In this document: positions 29,696-40,288 of the stretch, in pieces
How positions within the stretch are numbered: the stretch's first letter is position 1
Layout: each line of letters begins with the position of its first letter
From: Chrysophaeum taylorii
Lineage: Eukaryota > Sar > Pelagophyceae > Pelagomonadales > Pelagomonadaceae
Reading direction: 5' to 3'
NCBI GenBank assembly: GCA_029834535.1
Contig: JAQMWT010000533.1
Coordinates: 248,001-312,000, forward strand
DNA: 64,000 nt
Program-made: the position numbers and the translations under genes
Notes under the pieces: generated by a model
What the model was told of the DNA's origin: nothing
The model's database searches: none
Seen by the model: the letters and a program-made list of their open reading frames with translations, nothing else

Positions 29696-31075
29696 CGGGT
29701 TGTCTACGCCGCCGCCGCCGCCGCCGCGTTCTTCTACCCCATCGATTATTAAAAAATCATCGATCGATATATTGAAGAAGCTCGATCCTTGAGGCCTACG
29801 AAATCTTTTCGCACAATAAAAAAAAAAGCTGTTCGGGACAAATCCGAGAACAGCAACCTGCTGACGTCACGCGTCGAGTAGTTGCTTCTGATCTCTCGTG
29901 CTGATCAAGGCTGCCGCCGCGACCAGCGCGCTTTCGAGCATCTCTGGCTGCACGAGCGCGTCCTGGTGGCGCGCGTGGAATACGTCATGTACACCGTGTC
30001 TTCGGGGAGCATTTGCTTGGCACACTAAAGCTCTACGCGCGAATAATAAAACGAGCTCGTGTCCGGAACGAAGAGCCATGTCGAGATCTTGGCAAGTTCA
30101 CCGAACTGCTCGATTTCTTTTTTGAGTGGCAAGACGATGAAGAATACAAGCAGCAAATGCAACTCGGCGGCGTCGCAACGGATAATAAGTTTGAGGCGGA
30201 TATGTTGAACGATCGTCGTCTTACTTTCGCTGCGACACTCTCGATATCGACAGCAGGTCGACGCGGCCGGCGACAATGCGCACACACCAGAGTCCTTCTT
30301 CTTCTTCGAAGGCCTCATCACCACTTTCGACGGTGATCTGATCGGTTTCGTCGAGGGTGATAAATAATATGCTCATCGCCGCGCGCGTCGAAGTACTCGA
30401 TGACTCGGCAGCACTTGAGGTATATATGGGCAAGCGGAGAAATACTGGATGGACTGCTCGTGGTGGTCGTCCAGTAACAAAATGCTGAGCCGCACTACTA
30501 AGAGGTCGAACTACTGAGAGTAGTCTACTAAGCATGCAGACAACGACGTCGAAGAGCTCGTCTACTTTTTGGACTAGCTTCGCAAACTTCGAGGCAGCAG
30601 TAGTCTCTTGGCGGCGAGCAACGACCTGCAGTGGCAGCTCCCCAGTGGCGGCGGAGCGCGAGTGGGCGTCGTTCTAGCTGGTCGGCGATAGCTTGCCAGA
30701 ATTTTTCTTCAATGTCGTTCTGTCGTTGTTGCTATATGTATAATGTCTTCGCGCACTGGTGAGGCGACACTCCGGCCTCTGCGCAGCGTCGCACTATATA
30801 TAACAAGCTGGGTCCTTCCTTATCAATCAATCAACATAGCACACTCCTCCGATGCGGCGTCGTGCGAGTTTTCGATCTGCTCGACGGCGCGTTTGGAATT
30901 ACAGAGTATGTTTCGTAGAGACCTAAGGGAGGTGATGATGATGATGATGATGAAACTCGCCGCACCGCAACAGTTTTTGGAGAAAACGTACTTTTACACA
31001 GACCCGAAAATAAAAACGTCTTCGGGGCAGACGGGAGCTGCCCGCTTAAGGTGAGGTCCGGTCCGGGTGGATGTG
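29310..31075. other. Intergenic region, 1.8 kb
   Basis: No gene is supported. It contains an ATC run (29662-29693), a CGC run (29708-29728) and repeats of TGCATT near 29483-29512. Minus-strand frames at 30025-30535 (acidic, VESGDEAFEEEEGLW) look like a decayed host gene or single exons, but I find no consistent splicing. TGACGTCA occurs once at 29862. Confidence 0.4.
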
Positions 31076-32198
31076 TCACGAGAGGGATCGCGCGCCGACG
31101 GGAAACGAAACGTCGAAGAGGAGACCGCACTCGCCGCAGACGTGCTGCGTCGCGTTGCCGCCGACGCAGCCGGTGCCGTCGAGTGGAGTGGTATCGAGCG
31201 CGCACGCGGGCCCGTCGTCGTCGTCGCGGTAGAGGCGGATGTAGCCTTCCTCGCCGAAAGAAACATCCCAGGAGTTGCGGACCTGCGCGCGAGAAAACTC
31301 GAAGATACGCGGCGCGCAAGAGACGCACGAGCCAGTAGTCGGCGCCGAGGTCGTCGTCGCGGCCGTATCCGACGAGCTGGACGACGTGGTTGAGGTCGAG
31401 GGATGAGTTGGAGCAGGCGTCGAAGACGCCGGATTCGTAGTCGTGCCAGAGCGAAGCGTCGACGTTGACGGCAAGGGGCCCCACGTTGACGAGGGCGTCG
31501 AGGACGGCGTCGTAGTCGTTAACGTCGACTTTCTCGTAGCCGTCGATCGAAACGGCCGCAGACGCGGCCGTGCAGTTTCCCGAAGTGTCGCCCGCGTAGC
31601 TCGCATAGGGGTAGGTCCATTCTGTGGCCTGGCCGTAAAGCTGAACGTAGTTGAAAGCGAGCTCGGGGATCGAGCCGCCGCAGCCGCCGGAACCTCCGCA
31701 GTCGTACGGGTTGGCCGCGCAAGATACAAGTTGCTGCGCAGAGAGCACCGGGAGTTCCCCCGTCGCAAGCGCGACGTAGGACTCGACCGACTCGGTGGAG
31801 GCGAATGCCCAGCACGAGCCGCAGTTGCCCTGGTCCTTGACGGCGGTGACGACGCCCTCGTCGCGCCAGTCGAGGCTCGCGGGTCTCGCGCCGCCGCTGC
31901 CGCCCCGACGAGGAGCATTTTGAGGGAGTGTGATCTTCCGCCGGCCGAGACGAGCGGCTCGCTCGTTTTCGGTCAAGTCCGTGAGTGCGTTGATTCCCAT
32001 TTTCCAGGAATGCGCCGCGCGGTTGTGGGCGGCGATGGTCGCCGTACGCGCCTCGAAGATGCGCCGCCGCTGTCTCTCCTCGTGGGCCCCCGAGTACCGC
32101 TTCCCGAACTCGGCCTTGTACATCTCGAAGCTGTAGCCCTCGTGCCACGGCCGCGCAGCCGCAGACGAGGGCAATAATAACAAACAGAGCATCATCAT
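31076..32198 (-). CDS. Papain-family (C1A) cysteine protease, cathepsin-like
   Basis: Two exons (32198-31329 and 31282-31076) flank a 46-nt intron (31283-31328, GTGCGT..CAG), giving 358 residues. Residues 1-15 are a signal peptide, ~24-80 an I29 inhibitory propeptide (YKAEFGKRYSGAHEERQRRRIFEA and GINALTDLTENE). The mature enzyme begins near 105. Catalytic residues are Q123, C129 (QGNCGSCWAF), H271 (DLNHVVQLVGYG) and N293 (VRNSWDVSFGEEGY); the last two lie on opposite sides of the intron, which confirms the splice. The lysosome/vacuole lumen or secretion is expected. The C-terminus adds a short Cys-containing tail (CGECGLLFDVSF). ATG at 32198; the codon before is GTG. Its start is 65 bases from the divergent small gene. 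Confidence 0.92.
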
Positions 32199-32263
32199 CA
32201 CCAGATGAGGGTTTTTTTTTTTTTAAAAGGCACTAACTAGGGTATGTATTATTGAATTGTATA

Positions 32264-32605
32264 ATGAAGGTGATGTTGTGGCTTCTCCTAGTAGTCGAAC
32301 ATCAAGCCGTGGCCGTTTTGATGCCCGGTTCTTCTTCTTCTTCTTATTCTCCTGCACGTCTGGGGGCGGTTGTTTCTCCACCTCCTTCTCTCGAAAAACG
32401 ACGACGTGGTGTCGTCGTCGTTTTTGCTGCAAAGCAGCAACGACAATCTGACGACGACGACGACGACGACGTCGTCCGCGAGAAGAAAGAGATGAGCAGC
32501 AAGGTGGGAAAGCTCGTGTTCATCATGACACCCTTCGTGCTGGGTATCCTGGACACACTTTATCACAAGGAGATCATGGGCTTGCTCGATGGGATGAGCA
32601 CCTAG
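32264..32605 (+). CDS. Small secretory or plastid-targeted membrane protein, unknown
   Basis: 113 residues from the ATG at 32264. Residues 1-20 (MKVMLWLLLVVEHQAVAVLM) look like a signal peptide, followed by a Ser/Pro-rich stretch that could be a transit peptide, an acidic Asp run (about 66-72), and one hydrophobic helix (KLVFIMTPFVLGILDTLYH) near the C-terminus. I do not recognise the family. The layout fits small thylakoid or envelope proteins of complex plastids, but no AFAP-type motif is visible. The stop lies 16 bases from the converging F-box gene. Confidence 0.55.
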   Translation: MKVMLWLLLVVEHQAVAVLMPGSSSSSYSPARLGAVVSPPPSLEKRRRGVVVVFAAKQQRQSDDDDDDDVVREKKEMSSKVGKLVFIMTPFVLGILDTLYHKEIMGLLDGMST

Positions 32606-32621
32606 TTTATTTATTTATTTA

Positions 32622-33842
32622 TTACACCCCAATAGGATCGCAGTAGAGGCTGGGCGCGGCGGCACCCGGGCGGTCGCCGGTAAGGACGGTCGCGCGCGGG
32701 GCGGCCGCGCGGACGTGGGCGTCGAGGAGACCCGTGTCGCGGGCATTGAGGCACTCGAGGGTGGGGGCGTTGGAAAGGATGTGGGCCAGCGAGGCCGCGG
32801 GGTCGTCGTCAAAAAAGCCGCGTTTGCCGTAGACGTTGAGCTTGGCGAGGCGGGGCCACGAGGCGCAGGCGAGGGCGAGGGCGTGGGCGGAGACGGCGGT
32901 GGTGGCGAGGTTGAGGACGACGAGGCCCGGGAGGAGGGTAAGGTTGTCGAGGGCGCGGTCGGTCAGGCGAACGCAGCCGCCGAGATTAAGAATTTCGAGA
33001 GTGCGGGCGAGGCTGGCGAGGGGGGCTAGTTCGGGATCGCGGAGCGCGTCCAAGTTCATGAGGTTCAAGCTGACGAGGTTGGGGCACGAGACCGCCCACC
33101 TGACGAGGGCCTTGCGTTGGTAGGACGGGAGGGGGTCGAAGTCCGAGACGCGAACGGCGGCGACTCGACTCGTCGCGAGCGTCGCGAGTCGCGAGCACGC
33201 GGCGCGCAGCGCCCGGACGTCCCTCAATCGCGAGGCGAAGTCGAGCACTTTCGCGCAGACCTCGAGGGGCAGCGTCGCGACGAACGATGGTCCCTCGTAT
33301 TCTGCTGCCGGAACAAAGAGGTTCCGGCGGCGGGACGTCGTCGTCGTCGTCGTCGTCGTTCCGGAGGAACACCGAGCTTTCCAGGTGACGGCGAATTTCA
33401 GGGTAGGGGCCGTCGCTTTGAAAAGGAGGGCGTCGGCCTCGTCCCCCAGTTCCAAGACCCCGCTCCGGTCGACGGTTACGAAGCGGCCGTCGTCGCGCTC
33501 GAGCTTGAAGCCGTCGCCGTACCTCGGCGCTGGAGCATCGCACCGCAGGAACCACCGCCCCCCGTGCGGGGCCCACGCGAGCTTGTTGCCCGCGGTCCCG
33601 AGCACGCAGGGTCCCGCGCCGTAGTTGGTGAAGACCTCGAGGGACTGGTCCAAGGGGACAGCCCCGAGTCCCCCGCGGAAGGTGACTACAGCAGTCTCGT
33701 CCAGAGGCCCCAGTCGCGCGCGGCCCCGCGATACGACCACGTACCCGTCGGCGCCGCCCTCGCACCACAGCTTCCGCTTCCGCTTCGAGACGCACTCGAG
33801 GAGCACGGGCGTGTCGAAGGCCAAGTCGGGGACGTCGTCCAT
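32622..33842 (-). CDS. F-box/leucine-rich-repeat protein with beta-trefoil-like N-terminus
   Basis: A 406-residue protein from an ATG at 33842. Residues ~15-160 are beta-rich with a repeated pattern (GGADGYVVVS, GGRWFLRCDAP, DDGRFVTVDRSG, fascin/actin-crosslinking-like trefoil repeats). Residues ~185-235 form an F-box (FVATLPLEVCAKVLDFAS, RALRAACSRLATLA). Residues ~240-400 are LRRs of the AMN1/F-box type: CPNLVSLNLMNL, LEILNLGGCVRLTDRALDNL, LVVLNLATTAVS, LAKLNVYG and LECLNARDTG. It probably recruits a substrate to an SCF ligase. The mix of trefoil, F-box and LRR is unusual. Divergent from the PDZ gene by 112 bases. Confidence 0.72.
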   Translation of the reverse strand: MDDVPDLAFDTPVLLECVSKRKRKLWCEGGADGYVVVSRGRARLGPLDETAVVTFRGGLGAVPLDQSLEVFTNYGAGPCVLGTAGNKLAWAPHGGRWFLRCDAPAPRYGDGFKLERDDGRFVTVDRSGVLELGDEADALLFKATAPTLKFAVTWKARCSSGTTTTTTTTSRRRNLFVPAAEYEGPSFVATLPLEVCAKVLDFASRLRDVRALRAACSRLATLATSRVAAVRVSDFDPLPSYQRKALVRWAVSCPNLVSLNLMNLDALRDPELAPLASLARTLEILNLGGCVRLTDRALDNLTLLPGLVVLNLATTAVSAHALALACASWPRLAKLNVYGKRGFFDDDPAASLAHILSNAPTLECLNARDTGLLDAHVRAAAPRATVLTGDRPGAAAPSLYCDPIGV

Positions 33843-33954
33843 CTCTTTACCGCAGGAGCATCAATATTCCGTTGAAACGCGGGCCGTTACTTGTTTGTTC
33901 CCAAAATTTCCTTTTTTTGGACGGGGACACGGACACGGACACGGACGGACGACG

Positions 33955-34728
33955 ATGTGCCGTCCGGCTGAAAAGCTTTACGACAGCAACCCGTCGCTGA
34001 CCAAAGCCCTCGTCGAGGGCAGCGACCCCCACGAGGCCTATCGCGTCCTCGAGAGCCAGGGCCGTCTCGTGCGCCTCACCTTTGATGAACGCAGCCTGGG
34101 CCTCTCCTTAGTTCTCTCGAAACTCGGCGGCGGTCGTCGCATGGTAGTAGTCGAAGAAACCTTCGCGAACCGCGGCGGGGGCATCGCGGCGGCGCATCTT
34201 GGCCCGCACGACGAGCTCGTGGCCGTCGACGACAACATCTTGGTGGATCCCGACGTCCCCGCCTTCGAATCTCTTCTAGACCGACTCCGCCGCGGCCCTC
34301 GGCCCCTTCGCATGGCCTTCGCAAAGGCCCGTCCCCCGCCGACCTCCTTGTCACCTCTCTCGGCGCCCACGCGTCGCCGACGCGCCCCCGGGCCGGGGGG
34401 CGCCCGTCGCCACCTCGACGACTCCTCCGCAAAAATCTCCAAACCCCTCTCCCCCCGCGACCGACTCGTCCCCAGCCGCCTCTGCGCAATAATCGCCCTC
34501 CTCCTCGCCAAATTCACGGCCTGCCTCCGACGACATACTCAACCTCTCTTCGCGCTTCTTGGCCTGCCCAATACCGCCGCCGAGGAGGAGGAGGAGGAGG
34601 ACGACGACGCCGGCGACCTATCTCCCGCCACGCGCTCGCCCCTCTCCTCGGTCTCCTCCTTCCGATCCCTCAACGAAGCCCAAGCGCCTTCTCCCCCGCC
34701 AACTTTCAACGTCGCGGACGCCGTCTGA
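33955..34728 (+). CDS. PDZ-domain protein
   Basis: 257 residues from the ATG at 33955; the longer frame upstream lacks a better start and crosses the GGACAC microsatellite. Residues ~45-130 form a PDZ domain: RLTFDERSLGLSLVL as the carboxylate-binding strand (LGLSL in place of GLGF), GGIAAAHLGPHDELVAVDDNIL as the canonical helix/strand, and PLRMAFAK as the last strand. The rest is Pro/Arg/Ser-rich with a hydrophobic patch (CAIIALLLAKFTACL, ~185-200) that may be a membrane or amphipathic helix, and an acidic Glu/Asp run. Function unknown; a scaffold role is likely. Confidence 0.65.
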   Translation: MCRPAEKLYDSNPSLTKALVEGSDPHEAYRVLESQGRLVRLTFDERSLGLSLVLSKLGGGRRMVVVEETFANRGGGIAAAHLGPHDELVAVDDNILVDPDVPAFESLLDRLRRGPRPLRMAFAKARPPPTSLSPLSAPTRRRRAPGPGGARRHLDDSSAKISKPLSPRDRLVPSRLCAIIALLLAKFTACLRRHTQPLFALLGLPNTAAEEEEEEDDDAGDLSPATRSPLSSVSSFRSLNEAQAPSPPPTFNVADAV

Positions 34729-35345
34729 CACGACGTCGTCGTCGTCCATTACACCTCCGCCGCGACAACGTCAACACCGCCGCCCTCGTCGTCACGCGCA
34801 ACATAAGCTGCTCTCTAATCTCGTTCTTCTTACTTATATATACGCAACCCGCCTCGCGGCGCCCATTGACGACCGTGGCCACGAAGACGATGTAGCGCTC
34901 GACTAATTCGACGAGGTCACGTCACCACCGAGACGTCCTTTTTGGGTGGACACACGGCGCGCGCTCAACGAAGCATCGCCGACGGTGCGCCCCAAAGACG
35001 GCCGTCGCAGTGGCCAACGCACCCCCCATCGTCTCAACTTCGGCGTAGGCTGCCTGCCGAACAACATGGAAAAAAAAGAATCTAGCGCGTCTCGTAGGTA
35101 CCGCGCTTGTTGTTGTTGTTGTTGTTGTTGTTGCTGCTGCTGCTGGGAAATGATGGCCCCTGGAAATAGCACTCCGCAAAATTTGAATCAATCACATACC
35201 CTGGAGTATTGCTGACGGCCTAACTCTACCCCTTGGTAACGAGTTTGCCTATTTTCATTTCGAACTCACGCTCTTTTGTACTACGCCGGAACATAATCCG
35301 GAACTATCACAACCATGCTAACCTTTATTGACGTCAACGCCTTTC
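34729..35345. other. Intergenic region with GTT/CTG run
   Basis: No gene is supported. A mixed (TTG)n(CTG)n run lies at about 35107-35144, giving poly-Gln or poly-Cys readings that are artefacts. GC-rich host sequence gives way to lower GC from 35.2 kb. Confidence 0.5.
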
Positions 35346-35603
35346 CTTCCACTCACCACCGCTCTCCTTTGCGCTCGACGCTCTCACCCCCGCCGCCAAT
35401 CAAGCTGCTTCAATCAGCGCACGCTCCGCGCCCTTTAACCTTTGAGTTTACTCCTAAACTCTCCTTGACCGCTCGGCTTCAGTCCCCGCCTTCTTGTCTC
35501 GTCCCACTCACCTGGCCAGCTCTCCTTTCCGCACGACGCTCTGACCCCCGCCACTCTAATCTGCTTCCACTCTGCGCCAGCGCTGACCTTAACCTTTGAG
35601 TTA
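35346..35603 (+). repeat. Two copies of a ~100-bp dispersed repeat (family R)
   Basis: Copy A (35346-35462) and copy B (35513-35603) share the order CACTC..CGCTCTCCTTT, GCTCGACGCTCTCACCCCCGCC, AATC.AGCTGCTTC, CAGCGC and AACCTTTGAGTTTACTCC. Further copies are at 38876, 39459 (partial) and 56507 in the same orientation. No coding potential is apparent. Confidence 0.7.
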
Positions 35604-35862
35604 CACCACCTTAACCCTTCTTGACCGCAAGGTCGTTAAACTCGTACCCTAACCCCTATCCAGTTTACTCCTCAACCCCTATCCATTCACTTTTGCCACA
35701 ATTTCACTAAATCGTACGGCTGATACCGATGCGACACTCCGGAAACATATCACTTGCGACCAAAATGATTTTTTTTTTTATATTTCTCCTGATGTCGAGT
35801 ACCTTTGTTCTACACAGTCAACTGGTTAAAACGTGGGGTGACATCCCATGAGTCCACAGTAC
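35604..35862. other. Spacer with poly-T run
   Basis: AT-rich non-coding sequence between the family R repeats and the fossil element. It contains repeated short CCTAACCCCTATCCA-type phrases near 35648-35690 and a T run at 35769-35778. Nothing else is seen. Confidence 0.4.
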
Positions 35863-36842
35863 CATGTACAAGCGAGGTTCAAGTGGCTCCACTCTTGTAC
35901 TGCATCACTGCTGCACGCAATGTTTAACAGCTGGCACCCCAACCCAACTGACAACAACCAAGAATAATAACGACCTGCCTCGAAATGTTCAAGATCACTT
36001 GCAAAGTGACCATCTTAAAATAAATACTGCCATTCCCGCGAGTTGTCTAACTTTGATCATATACTTCGCTTGCATTAACACCGATCACGTGCGGACTGGG
36101 TTGGAAATTCTTCCTCGGAACATCTCTTCTTTTGAATTCCACGTGCAAGATTCTCCCGCTGGTCACCTTCGGGCAACATTGATTCGGATATATTGTATGC
36201 CAGCCAAATTTAAGACATTGGTCCTGGAGCGCCTATCGAAACACAAAATATGACAAGATGGTTTGTGTAACCATCAAGGCCTACACCTAGAAAACGCACA
36301 CCTGCCTTCCAACTTGGCTTTTTACCACGTAAAAATCGAGCGTCATAACAATGTATGTTGATTTGCTCACTCTCACAATGGACCTTCTGTTGTCTCGCAA
36401 ATGTTTGTATCATCAAAGGTCACCGGATACCCGCCCACAAACCGTGTTGGATGATATTCAAGCGCCACAGCACTCTGATGAAGACGATATCAAATTTGCC
36501 GAACTATTTCTTAAGATTAATCTCCATCGTTGTACGACGAGCTAACGACGGCTCCTACATCACCGGAACCTCCTGTGTCGACCGAAACGTCGTAAAACTA
36601 CCCAGGCTAGAATACCTGAAGCTGAAACTAAAGATGAACCCGCACTAACGAAATGGTGACTGTACCTGGCACTTTCGTATCCAATGTTCAGAAAGCTTTA
36701 GTTGAAGTACACGATCAATTGCTTGTTTTCTCCACGGAAACTCAAACACAAACTCAAGAGCAACACACCAAGATTCTCAATCTGCAGACCGAAACAACAG
36801 AACTTGAGCAAGAAAAAAAGCGTCTCCACCACAGACTCTAGT
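35863..36842 (+). mobile_element. Fossil element, family A copy 2
   Basis: AT-richer tract with forward frames at 35864-36253, 36351-36648 and 36653-36841. The first frame has the same order of features as copy 1: a Cys pair followed by GTP-type residues, DHLQSDHL corresponding to EDHLASEQH, and a later AGHLRATLIRI corresponding to AAHMRAIILRL. The last short frame is a Gln/Glu-rich coiled coil like the one in copy 1. Broken, several breaks; clearly older or more diverged than copy 1. Class unknown. Confidence 0.45.
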
Positions 36843-36997
36843 TTCAGTCAAAGGCCGCTTATTTCCGCCTACGAGTAACCTTAGCGTGTCATAAACTACA
36901 CTATACAAAGCTTCTGTATTGTGATGTTACACTTTGAGTACACGTGTCGCCAAACACACAAGCTGCCAGATCCATAACTACAGTTATGGAGGCAGCA

Positions 36998-38338
36998 GTT
37001 CTAACTAACTAACTAACTTCAGACCTCTCCCGAGCATGGGAGCCAGGCCGGACAGGCAGGAGCCGATCCGGAATCACAGAGGAAAATCACGCAGTTGGGG
37101 CAGAGGCGAAGGACGAGGACTCGTTGATGACGGACCGCCACTGCGCGCGGTCTTGTGCGAAGTCGTGCAAGAGCGTCGCAGGCCGCAAACGTGTTGGTCC
37201 ACGAACAATCGACCTGTCCGTCGCGTTCTGCCCAACCGAGCGAACCCCATCCCAGCGCGGACTTTCCGGGTGCTAACCGGCCAGCCCGGGAGGCGAGCAG
37301 GCACCGTCTCACTCCGGGACGGCCGGGGCCGCCGCAGGGAGCAAGCGTGTTAGGCGCCGTCCTCCATCGCAACCAACGGTTAGCGCTCGCAGGGTTAGGC
37401 AGCAGTTCTGTGATGCACAACAACAACAATGCTTTCGCCGCAACTTCATCGTGGACGACTGTACCCTAGATCCGTTCACCGATCCGCGTTTTTAGCGAAT
37501 CATCTGGATAAGCTCAATCTTGGCGTCCTCGTGCCCACATTATAGGATAAACTTCTTGCGTTCTGATTGCTTAGCCCTCCGAGTTCGCGTCATTGTTTGT
37601 ATCAAACAAAGTCGACGACGTTGATGTTGTTAACGACGATTCACTGGATGCCATCAACGACACTGCATCCTCCTCTGATTCGCATGACCTGGGAAAGTCG
37701 GATACACTTGCTTGCATGACCTCTGGGCTGGTCGTTCCTGCCTTTTCTACTCCATTAGAACATCGAGGCCCGCTTAACAACCCATTCAAATACTCTAAAG
37801 AACTGGCTATCGCAAAAGAAACAATCGGTGGCTTTTGTTGATGATAACATATTGCCACCTTCTGACGTCGACGGCGACACAGAAGGCATTCTTCTCTGAC
37901 TTGCAAGGCCATTTCTCTATTTGTTTGTGTCCTCCTTTGACACTTAAGACAAATCGAGGTTGTGCAGAGAAAGGGCTAGTTTCATCCTCATCCTTTTTTG
38001 CCGTTCGTTGAGAACGTCAACTCTCTCTTAACTCTCTTCTTCACTCCGTTTCCACAAAACTATAGTCCCGGTTGTAGCGGTTAAATTGGGGACGGCCTCT
38101 CCAGATGCCGTTTCCGCTACTTAAGAGGTTACTGTCACACCGGTATTTGTGCTCACTTCGCTTAGTCCAAGGATTAGAGCGCCCCGTAGGTAACACGTAA
38201 ATGTACTTTTAACCGTCTTCCCAAGCTTCTACCCCAACTGTGTGATTTTTTGCTCTGTGATCCTGGACCGGCTACTACCGGCCCAGCCTGGCTCCCATGC
38301 CCGGGAGAGGTCCGAAGTTAGTTAGTTTAGTTAGTTCT
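36998..38338. mobile_element. 1.34-kb element with ~52-bp terminal inverted repeats
   Basis: The ends are inverted repeats: 36998-37050 (AGTTCTAACTAACTAACTAAC..TTCAGACCTCTCCCG..CATGGGAGCCAGGC) and 38283-38338 (the reverse complement, about nine-tenths identical). The inside has a GC-rich half (37019-37430) and an AT-richer half with a short acidic frame (37593-37841), with no recognisable transposase, so it is probably a non-autonomous DNA transposon or foldback-type element. The inner reading frames are not supported as genes. Target-site duplications are not evident by eye. Confidence 0.6.
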
Positions 38339-38828
38339 TGTCTATGTGTCGTCTGTCGTGGGCTGGGGCTAGGAGAATCTAGCCTGCTCTTTAAACCTAA
38401 CTTGCCAGACGCACAGGGTGAAACGGGATGTTTCATTTTCCCCTTGCCACTGCACTTCAGAGTCTTCTGGGAATTTAGCGTTGGTGTCGGTAACCAACCA
38501 TATAGCGTAGATGTCGTGCATGTGTCGACTTGCCGAGAAATATGGGGGTGCCATTGTCGGATGACCTTTATCAAGAGATTCGTCGGGGCATACGCCGCGG
38601 TTGTAACGCGGTTTGTGTTGTGCGTTGTGTGCGTAGAATAAACCGATACTTTGGGTGCCACCCCCTGATGTCGGATGGTGCCGTGCGATGTGACGACCAT
38701 GGTTGTGGCATAGTGTGATAATGTCGACATGGTGACTTCAGCCTGTCCGGTAAAGAACACGCATCGGGATACATCTGTCTTCCACGCACATCACGTGTCT
38801 ACACACCTTTCCTAACCCACTAAACGTC

Positions 38829-38983
38829 CCTGGCGGCGCCCGGACGGTTAGGCTAACGCCTCGCCGCCCCCCTTACACCCACTCACCCCACTCTCATTTC
38901 AGCTCGACGCTCTCACCCCCGCCAACCTAAGCTGCCTTGATCAGCGCACGTTCGCTAACCTTCGAGTTTACTCCTAAACCCAC
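38829..38983 (+). repeat. Family R repeat copy C with GGACGGTTAGGCTAACGC leader
   Basis: The block starts with GGCGGCGCCCGGACGGTTAGGCTAACGC and continues into family R (CTCACCCCACTCTC, AGCTCGACGCTCTCACC, CTAAGCTGCCTTGATC, TTCGAGTTTACTCCTAAACC). The leader recurs at 39421, so the two copies flank a 440-bp GC-rich segment (38984-39420) whose frames are not recognised. Confidence 0.65.
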
Positions 38984-39420
38984 TAAACGCCCTGCGTGGT
39001 CAAGTTCGGACCCCCCCCGACCCCTCGCCCTCGGGGTCGACCCGGCAGCCTCGCCCGAGACCGCCTCGTGGAGTTTGGGCCCGTGCTGGAGGAGTTTGTT
39101 GTTGGCAATTTCAGGGAGGGTAGTGACAACCTACACGGCCTTCTCCACCGTCTTGCCCGTCAAATTGGCATCAACACTGGCATCAAGTGCTCCTTCCCTC
39201 GCGGCAGTCACGGCAGCTCAGACATCGCGCCTCTACCGGCGTCTCTCCATCACGGTGCACCGTGAGCGTGCCCGTCTCCTCTTAGCGGGCCTCCAGTATG
39301 TCGAAGGTGGCGCAGCCACCGCCCACCTCTAGCAACGGCATTACGCGCAGGCTTACTTCAGGGAGCGCGAAGACGCTTACAGAAACGCCAACGGCCCCGA
39401 CGTCTCGCGGCCGCCGGTCC

Positions 39421-39485
39421 CCGGCGGCGCCTGGACGGTTAGGCTAGCGCTTCTTCGTTAACCTTTGAGTTTACTCCGAAACCCC
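39421..39485 (+). repeat. Partial family R repeat copy E
   Basis: GGCGGCGCCTGGACGGTTAGGCTAGCGC is followed directly by AACCTTTGAGTTTACTCCGAAACC. It is a shortened copy of the 38829 block and lies 28 bases before the GST start codon, so it may overlap that gene's promoter. Confidence 0.6.
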
Positions 39486-39512
39486 CCTCCCCTCTTTATT
39501 CGTCGGTCGTCG

Positions 39513-40288
39513 ATGTCTGTGCCAAAGTTGCTGTACTTCGACATTCCGTGCGTCTCTTATAAAACGAAATGAGTTTTTGACGCAGCGGCAAAGCCGAGGC
39601 GATCCGATTGTGCTTCACCTACGCTGGTATTCCGTTCGAAGACTACAGGTTCAAGGACCGCGAAGAGTTTGTGAGTTTATTATGCGACATTATTATGACG
39701 TCCCCTTAGCTGGCGATGAAAACGTCGGGGAAGCTCGTGTTCGGCCAGGTACCCGCTCTGGAGGTCGAGGACGTCATACTGACGCAGTCGACCGCCATAT
39801 TGCGGTATGTCGCCAAGCTCAAGGCGGAGTCCGCACTCTATCCAGCCGATCCGATCCTCGCCGCGCGCGTCGACGCAATTTGCGACCAAGAGTCCGACGC
39901 GTTCATGGGCTTGCGCGTCGCCAAATACAAAGGACGCTTTGGGTTCAAGTTTTTAGAGGACGACAAGTTCAAAGAACAGCTCGACGACACGCTGGCAAAC
40001 TTGAATTCTGAGGTCATCCCGCGGCACCTCGACGCGCTCGTAGCTGCGCTCAAGGCCGGCGGCACGGACTGGCTTGCCGGCACGAAGGGACCCTCCATCG
40101 CAGACTTTTGTTGGGCCCCCGTGTTGAAGGGTATTCACGAGGGCAAGTTCACCGGGGACGCCAAGGTGCTCGACGCGTTTCCCGACCTTGTTGCCTTCCT
40201 TCACAAGTTCTACACGCTCCCCGCCATCGCGGAATACTACAAAGACACTCCCGAGACTATCGACTTTAGCGCCAAGGGTCGCGCCTAG
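39513..40288 (+). CDS. Glutathione S-transferase (sigma/alpha-mu type)
   Basis: Three exons (39513-39547, 39586-39670, 39710-40288) separated by 38- and 39-nt introns (GTGCGT..CAG; GTGAGT..TAG) encode 232 residues. The thioredoxin-fold N-terminus reads KLLYFDIPGKAEAIRL, with the catalytic Tyr8 in the LxYFdi..rgeaiR pattern of sigma/mu/alpha GSTs; GQVPALEVEDVILTQSTAILRYVA carries the cis-Pro and the QS glutathione-binding pair. The helical C-terminal domain ends with WLAGTKGPSIADFCWAPVL, the N-capping box (S..D). It conjugates glutathione to electrophiles or peroxides in the cytosol. Without splicing only exon 3 is open, so a simple ORF view would miss the active site. Confidence 0.92.
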
